Shown: piece after piece, positions 7,071 through 15,364 of the stretch | Numbering within the stretch: position 1 is the first letter of the stretch | How the letters are laid out: every line of letters begins with the position of its first letter | Assembly: GCA_964427535.1 (NCBI GenBank) | Contig: CAYRVF010000010.1 | Location: 1 to 61,978 of the forward strand | From: CAYRVF01 sp964427535 | GTDB taxonomy: Bacteria; Chloroflexota; Ktedonobacteria; Ktedonobacterales; JADMIN01 | Length of the DNA: 61,978 nt | Reading direction: 5' to 3' | Made by a program: the position numbers and the translations under genes | Notes under the pieces: model-generated | Database searches by the model: none | What the model saw: only the letters and a program-made list of their open reading frames with translations | What the model was told of the DNA's origin: nothing

Positions 7071-8456
7071 TCACTCGTCACCTATCTGAGGTACATGTGC
7101 CCCTGGTGACCGGAGCATCGCGGGCACCTGGCCGTGCCGCAGCAGCCAGATGCGCACCTCGGCGAGCGCACCTGTGCGCACGAGGGCCGCGGTTGGCGCG
7201 AGACGTCGCTCAATCGCCGCGGATGCCGACCGGTCGGCGAGCAGTGCATCGAGCAGCCGCGCGTCATCTACTTCGAGGACGGTAGTATCGGGCGTCAGGC
7301 GCACGCGTTCGGCATGGCGCGCCCAATCGTTGAGCGTGGTGCGCACGTTCGGCGGCAGCGGCGTCTGTGTGAGCGCCTCCAGCCGTTCGACGACGCTAGC
7401 GACACTCCAGCCCGCTTTCTCCGCGCGGCCGTAGGCGGGACGTGTCAGGCGGTAGCGCGCGACGGCATCGAGCGCGATGCGCTCACAACAGGTATCGAGC
7501 GCCAGCAGCTCGGGCGCCGTTAGCGGTGGCAGTGCGAGGACCTCAAGGTTGGACTGCACGACGACGCGCCCGGCCCGCTCGTCAAGTGCCGGTGTCGGTG
7601 AGGTGTCACCGCCTCCCATACCAGCGGCCAGCGCCGCGAGGGCCACACAGGCGACAACTGAAGCCCTGTCCTCGTCCAGGGGGCGCACGAAGCCCATCCA
7701 CTGGAGCGGACCCAGTAGCGCCGCGCGCAACGTCTCGGTCTCGCCGGGCAGTGCAGGCAGCTTCGCACGAGCCACTTTGCCGCGCTCGTGGAGGGACCGG
7801 CGCGACGAACGTGCGTGTGCGATCGCACCACCAGACATCCCCGACACCACAGCCGCCCCAGGCACGTCGACGGACTGTCCTGGCTCCAGTGCGATGAGTA
7901 GCTCGATGGCGCGGCGCCGGGCCAGCGCGACACGCGGCGGCGCGGGAGCGAGCAGGTGCGGTAGCTCACCCGCGCCACCTGGATCATCCGGCCACCAGCC
8001 GCCCGCGACCCAGACACGCGCGCATACCCGCAGCCGCTCGGCTAGCGGCTGGGCCAGATACCGCGCCATCTCGCGCTGATCGGCGGCAAGGAGCCTCGAC
8101 CCATCAGGCGCGACGCGCAGGAGACTGAGTCGTTCGAGCAGGCGCCGCACGAAGAGGAGCGCGGTGTCGTCGGCTTCCGCCGGGTCGCCGTCCACCATGA
8201 CGCTCCCCGTCCGCGCGCTGGCGAGCACGGCCTGCACACGACGCAGCGCCGGTCGAGCGACGTAGCGGCGGGTCGTCAACGGTAGACCATCAGACGTTGC
8301 GGCCTCACGCCAGTACAGATAGAGATCGCGCTGGAATCCTATGGCCTGGTCTAGCGAGTCGCTCTGAGGCGGAGCAGCGCCCGGCACGAGATTCGGCACG
8401 TCCGCCCCTCCTTCCCGCTTGCCCCTACGCACATGTTCACGTCTCGCGTTAGACAT
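7071..8456 (-). CDS. Helicase-associated protein, XPB/Ssl2-like (Helicase_C_3) domain, no motor
   Basis: 461 residues. The central part (about 275-350) matches the Helicase_C_3 module seen in actinobacterial and chloroflexal XPB/Ssl2-like proteins: VVQSNLEVLALPPL, then YRLTRPAYGRAEKAG and TPLPPNV. It ends in a small alpha/beta module (TTVLEVDDARLLDALL through the C-terminus). Walker A and DEAH motifs are absent, so it cannot be a helicase on its own. The ATG at 8456 overlaps the upstream stop by 8 nt (ATGTCTAA), so it is translationally coupled to the SWIM-containing gene. Its C-terminal 80 residues resemble those of that partner, so the two look like paralogs. A DNA-binding or repair-accessory role is inferred. 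Confidence 0.65.
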   Translation of the reverse strand: MSNARREHVRRGKREGGADVPNLVPGAAPPQSDSLDQAIGFQRDLYLYWREAATSDGLPLTTRRYVARPALRRVQAVLASARTGSVMVDGDPAEADDTALLFVRRLLERLSLLRVAPDGSRLLAADQREMARYLAQPLAERLRVCARVWVAGGWWPDDPGGAGELPHLLAPAPPRVALARRRAIELLIALEPGQSVDVPGAAVVSGMSGGAIAHARSSRRSLHERGKVARAKLPALPGETETLRAALLGPLQWMGFVRPLDEDRASVVACVALAALAAGMGGGDTSPTPALDERAGRVVVQSNLEVLALPPLTAPELLALDTCCERIALDAVARYRLTRPAYGRAEKAGWSVASVVERLEALTQTPLPPNVRTTLNDWARHAERVRLTPDTTVLEVDDARLLDALLADRSASAAIERRLAPTAALVRTGALAEVRIWLLRHGQVPAMLRSPGAHVPQIGDE

Positions 8457-10728
8457 GATAGCCCCTGCGGGAGAGCGTCGCGGTGAGTCTGTCGAGGTCA
8501 TCCGCCGGAACCAGCGCCACCGCCGGGCCGAGGATGCGGCAGCGCGCGGCGATCTCGGGCACGTAGGCCAGTGCCTCACGCAACGTCGCCTCATCGGCGG
8601 CGTCGAGCAGCACCATGCCCACATGCAGACGCGAGCGCCCGTAGGCCGCCTGCCAGACCGTGAGCCGTGGCGCGATGGTCTCGGCGGCGCGAGGAGCGAG
8701 TGTCCGCAGCAGCGCCAGCAGCGTCTCGGGTCGCGCCCCGTCGTCGAGCGCGGACGCCGCCCGCTCGGCAGAGGGCGCGTAGAGTAATCGCCCGTTCGCG
8801 AGCGCGGCGACGCGTGCCCAGCGGTCGAGCTCCGCGAGCAGCGGGCCGTCGCTCGCCAGCACGTCTACGGCCAGCATACCGTCGCGAGCAGGCAGCACAG
8901 GCGTCCTGTCTCCGCCCGCGAGCGCCGCCTCCGTCTCCGCTGGAACCCGCATCTCCTGCTCGCTCTGGCAGACGAGATACTGGCCGAAGGGGGTGCGGCG
9001 GAACGCGGCCAGTGTGCCGTCGGCGCGCCGGGCTACCTCGACCATCCCCCACCATGCCAGCGGCCCGGCGAGCACGTGCCGCACAAACGTTCCCTCGCCC
9101 AGCCGCCACTCGCTCTCCTCCGAGGACCGCAGCGCGCGACCTGTCTGCGCGTCCTCGAACGTCCAGTAGGGGAACTCGAACGTGCGCTGCTTGCCGCGCA
9201 GGAAGCCAGGCCGCATGCGCCACAGCAGGTCGAGCAGATCGTCGACGGCGTACCACGTGCCGGACGGAAGCCGCCCGACGAGTCGCACCAGAAAGCTCCG
9301 CGCTTCCGCGACCTCCGAGGCGAGCGCCGCTGGACTAAACGCCGCGTGGTCCAGCGCGAGCCGCACCCGCACGGGCGCGTTCGAGGCATCCAGGTCTTTC
9401 AGCTCGAAGGGCGCCTGCGCGTCGCGCCAGAGCAGAAATCCGGCACGGAGCGCGAGAGGACGTTCTTGTGAGTGTACCGTGGCGAGGTCGGTGAGCGGCT
9501 GACCAGGGGCGTCCTCGCGGGCGAGCAGCAGCACACGCCGCGCGAGACGGGTGATGCCCGGCGCGAGCCCAGCCGCACGGGCCAGCTCCACCAGCCGCTC
9601 CGGAGCCAAGTCGCCGGGGACCAGCACCCGTCCGCGCGCGTTGGTTGGCGCCCGCTCCGGTCTCTCTGGGCGCCGTTCCGCGTACGGGCCAAGCGGCGCG
9701 GGTGCCCGAGCGAGCAGCGCCAACGCGCGGGCCAGCTCTCGCGGCGTCGCCCGATCGACGCGCATCTCGGCGAGTGCAGCCGGCAGCGCGTCAGGCGCCG
9801 GAGGCGCGTTGGGGGCACCATCTGTGGATGGCGAGTTGGGACTTGGGCGGAGCGGCACGAGCCAGGGAAGCGCCTGCCGTACATCCGGCGGGATGCGCCA
9901 GCCTGAGAGGGTCCGTCCGCGCTCCCCGCGCGTGCCGTCCGCGACACCAGCGCCCGCGACGCGAAACAGCAGCGCGTGGCGTTCGAGGATGCCCGCCTGT
10001 GTCTGCACGGCGCTGGCTGGCTGGCCCGAGCGCTCGGCATAGGCGTCCAGATCGTTCACGGTGAGGGAGCCGCCCGCGAAGAGCGCCGCCGCGAGCAGCG
10101 CCCGCACGCGCTCATCCAGCCTCTCCACGAGCGCCCGCAGCCTGCCTGGGTCGGTAAGTGCGCGCACGAGCAGCGCCTGCCGCTGCGTGTCTGTCGCCTC
10201 GGGCACGGCGCCGAGTACACGGCGAGCGACCTCACGCACATCGGCGGATGAGAGACGTGCCAGCTCTCCGGCGAGCGTGGTGGCACCAGGGGAACGACGA
10301 GTGCGCGACGGCTCTAGCAGGGAGGGCTGCTCGACGCGCTCGCGTGGAGACGGCCCCACGTCGCTCCGTGCAGGATTATCGTCTGGAGGTGGCGGCGCGA
10401 GATCGCGGAAGTCATCGGGATGGCGAATCCAGGCGGTCAGCAGCGCGGCGACGTGTTCGCAGGCGAGGTCGGCGGCGGACTGGTGCGGGTGGAGCGTGCA
10501 ACCCCAGGTAACGGCGCCCGGTTCGATGTCGCCAGGCGCCTCGACCCAGACCTGCGCCTCTGGCTCGCCCGCCACCTCCGCCGCGAGCCGCGCGCCCTTC
10601 CGGGTTCCATGCGTCACCGCCGCATCGCGCTCATACTCCATGCCGCGCGCGACGGCGGCCAGCCCACAGAGACGCACGACGTCGCTCTCGCGCAACCGCA
10701 GCAGCGGTGTCGGGGCGGGCTGGGTCAT
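8449..10728 (-). CDS. SWIM-like zinc-finger protein with helicase-associated C-terminus
   Basis: 759 residues. Residues 15-100 look like a SWIM finger: an ARGMEYERDA start, then Cys77 with His80/His82, then Cys90-Glu-His92, close to the CxCx(n)CxH pattern but with the second Cys replaced. The middle is Ala/Arg/Pro-rich and helical. The last 350 residues (FPYWTFED, WWGMVEVARR, FRRTPFGQYLV) resemble XPB/Ssl2-like helicase-associated proteins, and the final module (VLLDAADEATLREAL ... RCRILGPAVALV) parallels the end of the downstream partner. I chose the ATG at 10728 because AGGAGGG lies 9 nt upstream. No ATPase motor is encoded. It probably acts on nucleic acid. Confidence 0.65.
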   Translation of the reverse strand: MTQPAPTPLLRLRESDVVRLCGLAAVARGMEYERDAAVTHGTRKGARLAAEVAGEPEAQVWVEAPGDIEPGAVTWGCTLHPHQSAADLACEHVAALLTAWIRHPDDFRDLAPPPPDDNPARSDVGPSPRERVEQPSLLEPSRTRRSPGATTLAGELARLSSADVREVARRVLGAVPEATDTQRQALLVRALTDPGRLRALVERLDERVRALLAAALFAGGSLTVNDLDAYAERSGQPASAVQTQAGILERHALLFRVAGAGVADGTRGERGRTLSGWRIPPDVRQALPWLVPLRPSPNSPSTDGAPNAPPAPDALPAALAEMRVDRATPRELARALALLARAPAPLGPYAERRPERPERAPTNARGRVLVPGDLAPERLVELARAAGLAPGITRLARRVLLLAREDAPGQPLTDLATVHSQERPLALRAGFLLWRDAQAPFELKDLDASNAPVRVRLALDHAAFSPAALASEVAEARSFLVRLVGRLPSGTWYAVDDLLDLLWRMRPGFLRGKQRTFEFPYWTFEDAQTGRALRSSEESEWRLGEGTFVRHVLAGPLAWWGMVEVARRADGTLAAFRRTPFGQYLVCQSEQEMRVPAETEAALAGGDRTPVLPARDGMLAVDVLASDGPLLAELDRWARVAALANGRLLYAPSAERAASALDDGARPETLLALLRTLAPRAAETIAPRLTVWQAAYGRSRLHVGMVLLDAADEATLREALAYVPEIAARCRILGPAVALVPADDLDRLTATLSRRGYHV

Positions 10729-10864
10729 GGCGTGGCCCTCCTGCGTCCGCTCGCGTTGCGTGTTGGGGAGCACAGAGCGAGCGAACGAGCTTCTCAGCAC
10801 GAGTATGTGCTGATTCGCCGCTCGCCGTCAACTCTGACCCCGTCCGGCACCGGGGAGCGGCGGC

Positions 10865-12802
10865 TCAATAGGCGTAATCCACGCCGAGGTCGTTGGCGAC
10901 GGTCGCGGGATCGACGGTGCGCGCGGGCGTAATCACCGTCACACCCGCCTGAGGCAGCACCGCGAGCGTGTAGGCGATGCCCTGGCGCTCCAGGTCGCGC
11001 GCGAGCGCCGGGTGCGGGTCGGTCGAGATGAGGATGAAGCTGGCGGCGGGTGCGGCGGAGACTGTCTCGATGCTGCCCGGCGGCCGCTCGATGCCACCCC
11101 GTACGACGTGATCGTAGTAGTCGGCGCAGATGGTCTGCCCGTCGGTTTGGAAGGTGACGATGTTGCCGAGCCAGTGGTTCGCCCAGGCCGCGGAGATGTC
11201 GTGCGCGCGCAGATACGTCAGCAGTTGCGTGTCGTCCAGTGGGACACGCCGGTAGAAGGGCGACTGAAAGGTCGCCATCGGGCTGGCGGTCACATACGTC
11301 GCGGCCTGCGTGACCCCCGCCACCAGCAGGACGAGCAGCACCGTCACCCAGCCCCGTGCAAGCTCGCGCGACGTGAGCGGCGACGACTGGCCGAAGCGCA
11401 CCCGCAGGGCCGACCACAGGCGCGGCGCGGCGAAGAGCGCGAGCAGCAGCAGCGGCTCGACCAGCACCAGCGGCACGGCGTAGCGGCCCGCTTCGTCACG
11501 CGAGCAGGCTTTGGTCGCCGGCCACGCCGAGGTACCCAGACAGAAGACCGCCGTTACGACCACCGCATACAGCAGTGGCAGCCCCGACCGCAGCGGAGCG
11601 ACCTCCGGACGCCACAGGCTGACCCAGCTCGCGCAGACCACCGCCGCCAGCGGCACCAGCAGGAGCAGGAGCCGCACGGGAAGCAGCGCCAGCGGCTCGG
11701 CGGGCAGCCCGCCATCGAGCGCGCGCGGCGCGACGCAGGTGGCATAGCGCGCCGTGATCGCCGCACCGAGCACCAGCCGTCCGTGCCGTGCCGCGCCGCT
11801 CACACTCGGGCTGACGGTCGGCTGGGTGACGTAGACGAGCAGGTTCTCGGCGTTGTGCCGCACGGCGTAGATCCAGGCGGGCAGCCCGCCGAGCGCGAGC
11901 CCTGGCACCAGCGCGACGACGGCCGCGAGGACCGCGCCAGTGGACGCCCGGCGAGTGTGCGCCGTCCCTGCCGCCGTCTCGGCAGGCTGACGGGAGAGGC
12001 GCGCCCAGAGCGACGGCCAGGCGCGCGCGACCAGCGGGGGCAGCAGCCACAGCGCGCAGGCGATGAGCGCGTAGCTGACGAGCGGATTGATCCAGATGCC
12101 CAGGCCCGCCAGCACTCCCAGCACGAACCAGCGCCCAGCCAGCCCCAGCGGCGACGAAGCGCCCGCGCGCAGCCGGTCTGCCAGCTCGACGGCGGCGAGC
12201 AGGAGCGCGACCGTGATGACGTAGACTTCGATCTGCCCGCCCCAGGTGCGCAGCTCGGTGACGGCGTCGTAGAGCGGGGGGACGGCGGCGACGAGCGCGG
12301 CTAGGCCAGCCAGCAGCGGCGTCGTTCGGCTCGCCCGTGGCAGCAGGGCCAGCGCCAGACGCCAGGTCAGATACACGAGCAGCTGCGAGAGCGCGATTGG
12401 CACAGCCCGCAGCGCCCAGCCCGACGGCCCCACGACGCGGAAGACGGCGGCGGCCAGATACGCTTCGAGGCTGCCCATGTAGGGCTGCCCGTAGAAGTAG
12501 ACGGGATGCCCGCCGCGCAGAATGCGCTCGGCCTGGATGCCGACGAGCGCCTCATCGCCGTCGATCATCGCATGCGTGCGGATGACCAGCACGACGCGGC
12601 CGAGCACTGCCAGCACGAGCGCGACGCCTAGCAGCAGTCGTGGATGGCGCGCGGTGGCGTCGATGAACGCCCTTGCCCATCCGGTCCGGGGCGCATCCCC
12701 GTCTGGCCGCGTCGTCGCGACGTCCGGCGGCCGCGAGGCGGGGGCAAGTGGACCAGGGGCTACCGTGTCCGCCGCATCCAGACTGGGCTCGTTGGGCGTC
12801 AC
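10865..12802 (-). CDS. Multi-pass membrane glycosyltransferase-like protein (GT39/GT-C type)
   Basis: 645 residues from a GTG at 12800-12802, chosen because AAGGAG lies 7 nt upstream; the frame is open 49 codons further without a ribosome site. After a Pro/Ala-rich cytoplasmic N-terminus of about 55 residues there are roughly ten or more membrane segments, the first at LLLGVALVLAVLGRVVLVI. Just after it comes DGDEALVG, matching the acidic DE motif in the first outer loop of GT-C enzymes that use polyprenyl-phosphate sugars. The C-terminal 180 residues form a soluble outer domain. It likely glycosylates a lipid, protein or wall polymer; donor and acceptor are unknown. It is followed 136 nt later by the SWIM gene on the same strand. 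Confidence 0.75.
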   Translation of the reverse strand: MTPNEPSLDAADTVAPGPLAPASRPPDVATTRPDGDAPRTGWARAFIDATARHPRLLLGVALVLAVLGRVVLVIRTHAMIDGDEALVGIQAERILRGGHPVYFYGQPYMGSLEAYLAAAVFRVVGPSGWALRAVPIALSQLLVYLTWRLALALLPRASRTTPLLAGLAALVAAVPPLYDAVTELRTWGGQIEVYVITVALLLAAVELADRLRAGASSPLGLAGRWFVLGVLAGLGIWINPLVSYALIACALWLLPPLVARAWPSLWARLSRQPAETAAGTAHTRRASTGAVLAAVVALVPGLALGGLPAWIYAVRHNAENLLVYVTQPTVSPSVSGAARHGRLVLGAAITARYATCVAPRALDGGLPAEPLALLPVRLLLLLVPLAAVVCASWVSLWRPEVAPLRSGLPLLYAVVVTAVFCLGTSAWPATKACSRDEAGRYAVPLVLVEPLLLLALFAAPRLWSALRVRFGQSSPLTSRELARGWVTVLLVLLVAGVTQAATYVTASPMATFQSPFYRRVPLDDTQLLTYLRAHDISAAWANHWLGNIVTFQTDGQTICADYYDHVVRGGIERPPGSIETVSAAPAASFILISTDPHPALARDLERQGIAYTLAVLPQAGVTVITPARTVDPATVANDLGVDYAY

Positions 12803-13071
12803 CCGCTCACTCCTTGCTGGTACTTCCGTGTCTCGTGCTCTGATCGCATCACAGGAGAGCAGCGCCAGAATGCCCGCGGTCCTCCGCAAGCGTTCTGAGA
12901 CAGCGCGCACACCGCTCCGCAGTATACCATTCACTCCTCGCAGGTCCACCTCTTGTGCCGCACGGCTGAGACTTCCGCTCCGCGCGGCTGGCGGGAGAAT
13001 AGCATCTCAGAACATCGATGATAGGATTCGAGCCGGTTCCTCCGGCGAGGACATAGGAGAGGGTCAAAGCC

Positions 13072-13584
13072 ATGAATCTTGACGAACAGCTCTCCCAGCT
13101 GCTGGAAAGCCTCGGCGTGTGCATGGAAGAACCGGAGCCTTCTCTTGATGAGACGGAGGGACGGCCCACCCGGATTCACGTCCGGCGCGAATCTGAGGAT
13201 ACCGAGGGAGAGGCCGACATGGACGACGAGTCCCGCATGGAGCCGGAGATCTCGCTCTTCCAGACGTCGCGCGAGCATTACGGCGTCTTCTACCGGCTGG
13301 ACCTCATCGCGGGTTCGCCACAACTGCGTGTTTTCGTCCCGGAGGAGACCGGGCTGATCAAGATGCGCTGCTATCTCGTGCGGCCCGCGCTGGGCACACC
13401 CGTGCGCGACTGGTTCCTGCTGACACGCTCGCACGATGGCTCCAGCCTCTACGAAGACACACGCGAGACGACCGAGCAACATCTGCTCTTCGCGGCGGGC
13501 GAAGCGCTCAAGCGGCTCTTCTGGGGCGGCGACGTGGACGAGATGGCGTTCCCCTACGAGGTCGAGGTGCGTCGGCTGATGTAG
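13072..13584 (+). CDS. Acidic hypothetical protein
   Basis: 170 residues with no membrane segment and a very acidic N-terminal third (EEPEPSLDETEG, DTEGEADMDDES). The rest looks like a compact alpha/beta domain (GVFYRLDLIAG, LRVFVPEETGL, DWFLLTRSHDG, YEVEVRRLM). The start ATG at 13072 follows GGAGAGGG. No family recognised. It is divergent from the glycosyltransferase gene and convergent with the dienelactone hydrolase; a family A palindrome fills the gap after its stop. Confidence 0.65.
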   Translation: MNLDEQLSQLLESLGVCMEEPEPSLDETEGRPTRIHVRRESEDTEGEADMDDESRMEPEISLFQTSREHYGVFYRLDLIAGSPQLRVFVPEETGLIKMRCYLVRPALGTPVRDWFLLTRSHDGSSLYEDTRETTEQHLLFAAGEALKRLFWGGDVDEMAFPYEVEVRRLM

Positions 13585-13592
13585 CGAGTAGT

Positions 13593-13624
13593 CTCCTCTC
13601 CCAGCGTCACAGCGGGAGAGGAGG
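13593..13624. repeat. Palindromic repeat, family A
   Basis: The arms CTCCTCTCCCAGC and GCGGGAGAGGAGG are separated by a few bases, between two convergent stops. It is the same type as the element at 972-1011 and could act as a bidirectional terminator although no T-run follows. Confidence 0.7.
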
Positions 13625-13631
13625 CTGCGTC

Positions 13632-14405
13632 CTAGTTGCTGTGCTGCGAGATGAACGTCAGCACGCGCTGCCAGGAATCCGCCGATTCTTTGGCGTACTC
13701 CTCGTAGCGTTTGTCGAAGAAGCTGTGCGGCGCGCCGGGATAAATGACGATCTCGTGATCGATCCCCTGCCTGGCGAGCGCTTCGTCGAACTGGTGGATG
13801 GTCTCCACTGGAATGGCTTGGTCAGCGCCACCAAACAGCCCCAGCACTGGAGTCTCGAAGTCGGGAACGCGCTCGGTGGCCGTCTTGCCGCCGAAACGAG
13901 CCTCGCCGCCCACCCGTCCGTAGAAGCCGATCACGCCCGACAGGCCGAGCTTGTTGGCCGACTGCAGGAATGAGTGTGCGCCGCCAAAGCAAAAGCCTAC
14001 GGTGAAGATATGCTGCCGCTCGGCGCCCGGCTGTGCGCGGAGATACGCGACCGCGCTGGCGACATCCTGCGCGATGGTCTCGGGCGTCGTCTGCTGTACG
14101 TGCGGCATGTAGTCGAAGTCGTCTTCACGCGGGGTCAGCCCGGCGGTACGCCCGAAAAAATCGATGGCGACGGCGGTGATCCCCGCCTCGGCGAATCGCA
14201 TGGCGAGATCGCGATAGAATCGGTACAGTCCGCGCACGTCGGGCAGAATGACCACGCTCGTGGCGCTGGGGGTCAGGGTGTCGGGGTGTGCCGCGAACGC
14301 GTTGAAGCGGGTTCCGTCACTTGCGGACAAGACGAGATTCTCGCCACGGACGTTCGCGTTGAGCGCGACGGGAATCGGTGGCTCAGAGTCCAGTGCGAAG
14401 CACAT
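13632..14405 (-). CDS. Dienelactone hydrolase family protein
   Basis: 257-residue alpha/beta hydrolase of the DLH type, which opens lactone or ester rings in aromatic catabolism. The catalytic triad is visible: Cys139 in VGFCFGG (family-typical Cys nucleophile), Asp195 in LFGGADQ and His227 in PGAPHSF. The family loop VILPDVRGLYRFYRDL is at residues 52-67. The ATG at 14405 has GGAGGAG about 10 nt upstream. Together with the CatE-like dioxygenase 11 kb away it fits ring-cleavage metabolism, but the two are not linked in an operon. True substrate unknown. Confidence 0.88.
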   Translation of the reverse strand: MCFALDSEPPIPVALNANVRGENLVLSASDGTRFNAFAAHPDTLTPSATSVVILPDVRGLYRFYRDLAMRFAEAGITAVAIDFFGRTAGLTPREDDFDYMPHVQQTTPETIAQDVASAVAYLRAQPGAERQHIFTVGFCFGGAHSFLQSANKLGLSGVIGFYGRVGGEARFGGKTATERVPDFETPVLGLFGGADQAIPVETIHQFDEALARQGIDHEIVIYPGAPHSFFDKRYEEYAKESADSWQRVLTFISQHSN

Positions 14406-14545
14406 AGATGCACTACTCCTCCAAAAACCTCTCGCTGGGTCATGCCTATCGTATGGGAAGCGCTGAGACTTCCTTCCCGATAGTATAACCGCGGTCTCAC
14501 CCGCTTTCGCCAGTTGCTCGGTCAGAAGCGGCGGACGGCGCGGAG

Positions 14546-15019
14546 CTACGGCAGCCCCAGCAGGCGCACGAGCCGCGAGGTCGAGTAGTTCTCGATGCGC
14601 GGCACCACGACGCGCAGCTCGACGCCGATTGCCGCCATCGCGTCGCGCTTCTCTTTCAGGTAGGGATCGTCGGCCGTGACCGCGAGGTAGCGCGCGTTGA
14701 GTGGCCGCAGCAACTCCACGTAATAGTCAGGATCGACTCGCTCGCCGGAGATGACGAAGATGCGGTCGACCATGCGCAGTGCGGAGAGCACCTCGCAGCG
14801 GTCTTCCTGCGTCTGAATCGGGCGGTTGGGACCCTTCCAGCGGCGCACGCGCTCATCATCTTCGATGCCCACGACGAGCGTATCGCCGAGGTCGCGTGCC
14901 GCTTCGAGAAAGCGGATATGGCCGACATGCAGAAGATCGAAGACGCCCGTCGCCACCACGAGTCCGCTGCCAGGCTGATGCGCTGCCTCGTCTCGCGGCG
15001 GGTTGTATGCCTCTGCCAT
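14546..15019 (-). CDS. Cytidylyltransferase-like nucleotidyltransferase (RfaE/TagD type)
   Basis: 157 residues. It has the nucleotidyl-transfer signature TGVFDLLHVGHIRFL (HxGH, about residues 24-38) and the second signature YSTSRLV near the end. This is the family that joins CMP or AMP to sugar phosphates, glycerol phosphate or pantetheine phosphate. The closest match by eye is the RfaE/HldE C-terminal or TagD type, so an ADP- or CDP-sugar/polyol role is likely but unproven. The first 13 codons recur beyond the scaffold gap (15129-15167), so the upstream region is present in two versions. Confidence 0.8.
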   Translation of the reverse strand: MAEAYNPPRDEAAHQPGSGLVVATGVFDLLHVGHIRFLEAARDLGDTLVVGIEDDERVRRWKGPNRPIQTQEDRCEVLSALRMVDRIFVISGERVDPDYYVELLRPLNARYLAVTADDPYLKEKRDAMAAIGVELRVVVPRIENYSTSRLVRLLGLP

Positions 15020-15086
15020 GCGCCATCCTTCTGACCCGTAGGGGGAACTTCAGGTCCACGCCCATATACCCGGCGGACCCGAGACT

Positions 15087-15092
15087 ATTATA
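15087..15092 (-). promoter_or_regulatory. Candidate -10 box (TATAAT) for the nucleotidyltransferase gene, copy 1
   Basis: The minus strand reads GTATAATAG here, a consensus -10, 68 nt upstream of the ATG at 15019. The same box is kept in the diverged copy at 15234-15239, 67 nt upstream of the duplicate ATG, which supports function. Confidence 0.55.
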
Positions 15093-15118
15093 CGTGCTGC
15101 CGCCGACCGCTTCCAGAC

Positions 15119-15128
15119 NNNNNNNNNN
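15119..15128. other. Assembly gap (10 Ns)
   Basis: A run of ten undetermined bases. It interrupts the duplicated start of the nucleotidyltransferase gene directly after codon 13 of copy 2. Gap length is probably nominal. Confidence 0.99.
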
Positions 15129-15167
15129 CGCTGCCTCGTCTCGCGGCGGGTTGTATGCCTCTGCCAT
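15129..15167 (-). pseudogene. Duplicate 5' end (13 codons) of the nucleotidyltransferase gene
   Basis: Reads MAEAYNPPRDEAA, identical to the start of the gene at 15019, then runs into the N gap. The remainder, if any, is missing. It is probably the edge of a second strain's contig and not a real second gene. The rest of 15020-15364 holds the two promoter copies and the leader of the lut operon; no other gene is seen. Confidence 0.6.
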
Positions 15168-15233
15168 GCGCCATCCTTCTGAGCAGTTGGGGAGTACAGG
15201 GGCCACGCACGTACATCCGGCTGGCCCGAGTCT

Positions 15234-15239
15234 ATTATA
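15234..15239 (-). promoter_or_regulatory. Candidate -10 box (TATAAT) for the nucleotidyltransferase gene, copy 2
   Basis: Minus strand GTATAATAG, conserved between the two diverged copies while the flanking bases have changed. On the plus strand TCTATTATAC could alternatively serve the lut operon 125 nt downstream. Confidence 0.5.
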
Positions 15240-15364
15240 CGTGCTGCCACCGACCGCTTCCACATCCGCCTCTACACGCGAGAGGTCAGCGAGCTTGCGA
15301 GGAGTCGTGCGGCGGGCATAGACTTGGTGTACGGCCGCTTACCGGAAGTGCGTGAGGAGGACGT

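Larger units (their letters stand above)
14981..15264. repeat. Duplicated start/promoter segment flanking a scaffold gap
   Basis: Copy 1 (14981-15117) and copy 2 (15129-15264) are aligned at an offset of 148 nt. The first 54 bases are identical (coding start plus ribosome region); after CCTTCTGA they diverge, with shared blocks including the promoter and the end ACCGCTTCCA. Ten Ns separate them. This pattern is typical of two strain variants joined by a scaffolder, though a real tandem duplication is not excluded. Confidence 0.85.

Noticed and set aside
8449..8456. Frameshift splitting one helicase-associated gene into two
   Set aside because: Both proteins have complete, mutually similar C-terminal modules and the downstream ATG has an AGGGG site, so two coupled paralogs fit better; not fully excluded.
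11012..12304. 430-codon plus-strand frame inside the glycosyltransferase gene
   Set aside because: Low-complexity Arg/Gln/Asp composition typical of antisense GC-rich frames; the minus strand has a coherent membrane topology.
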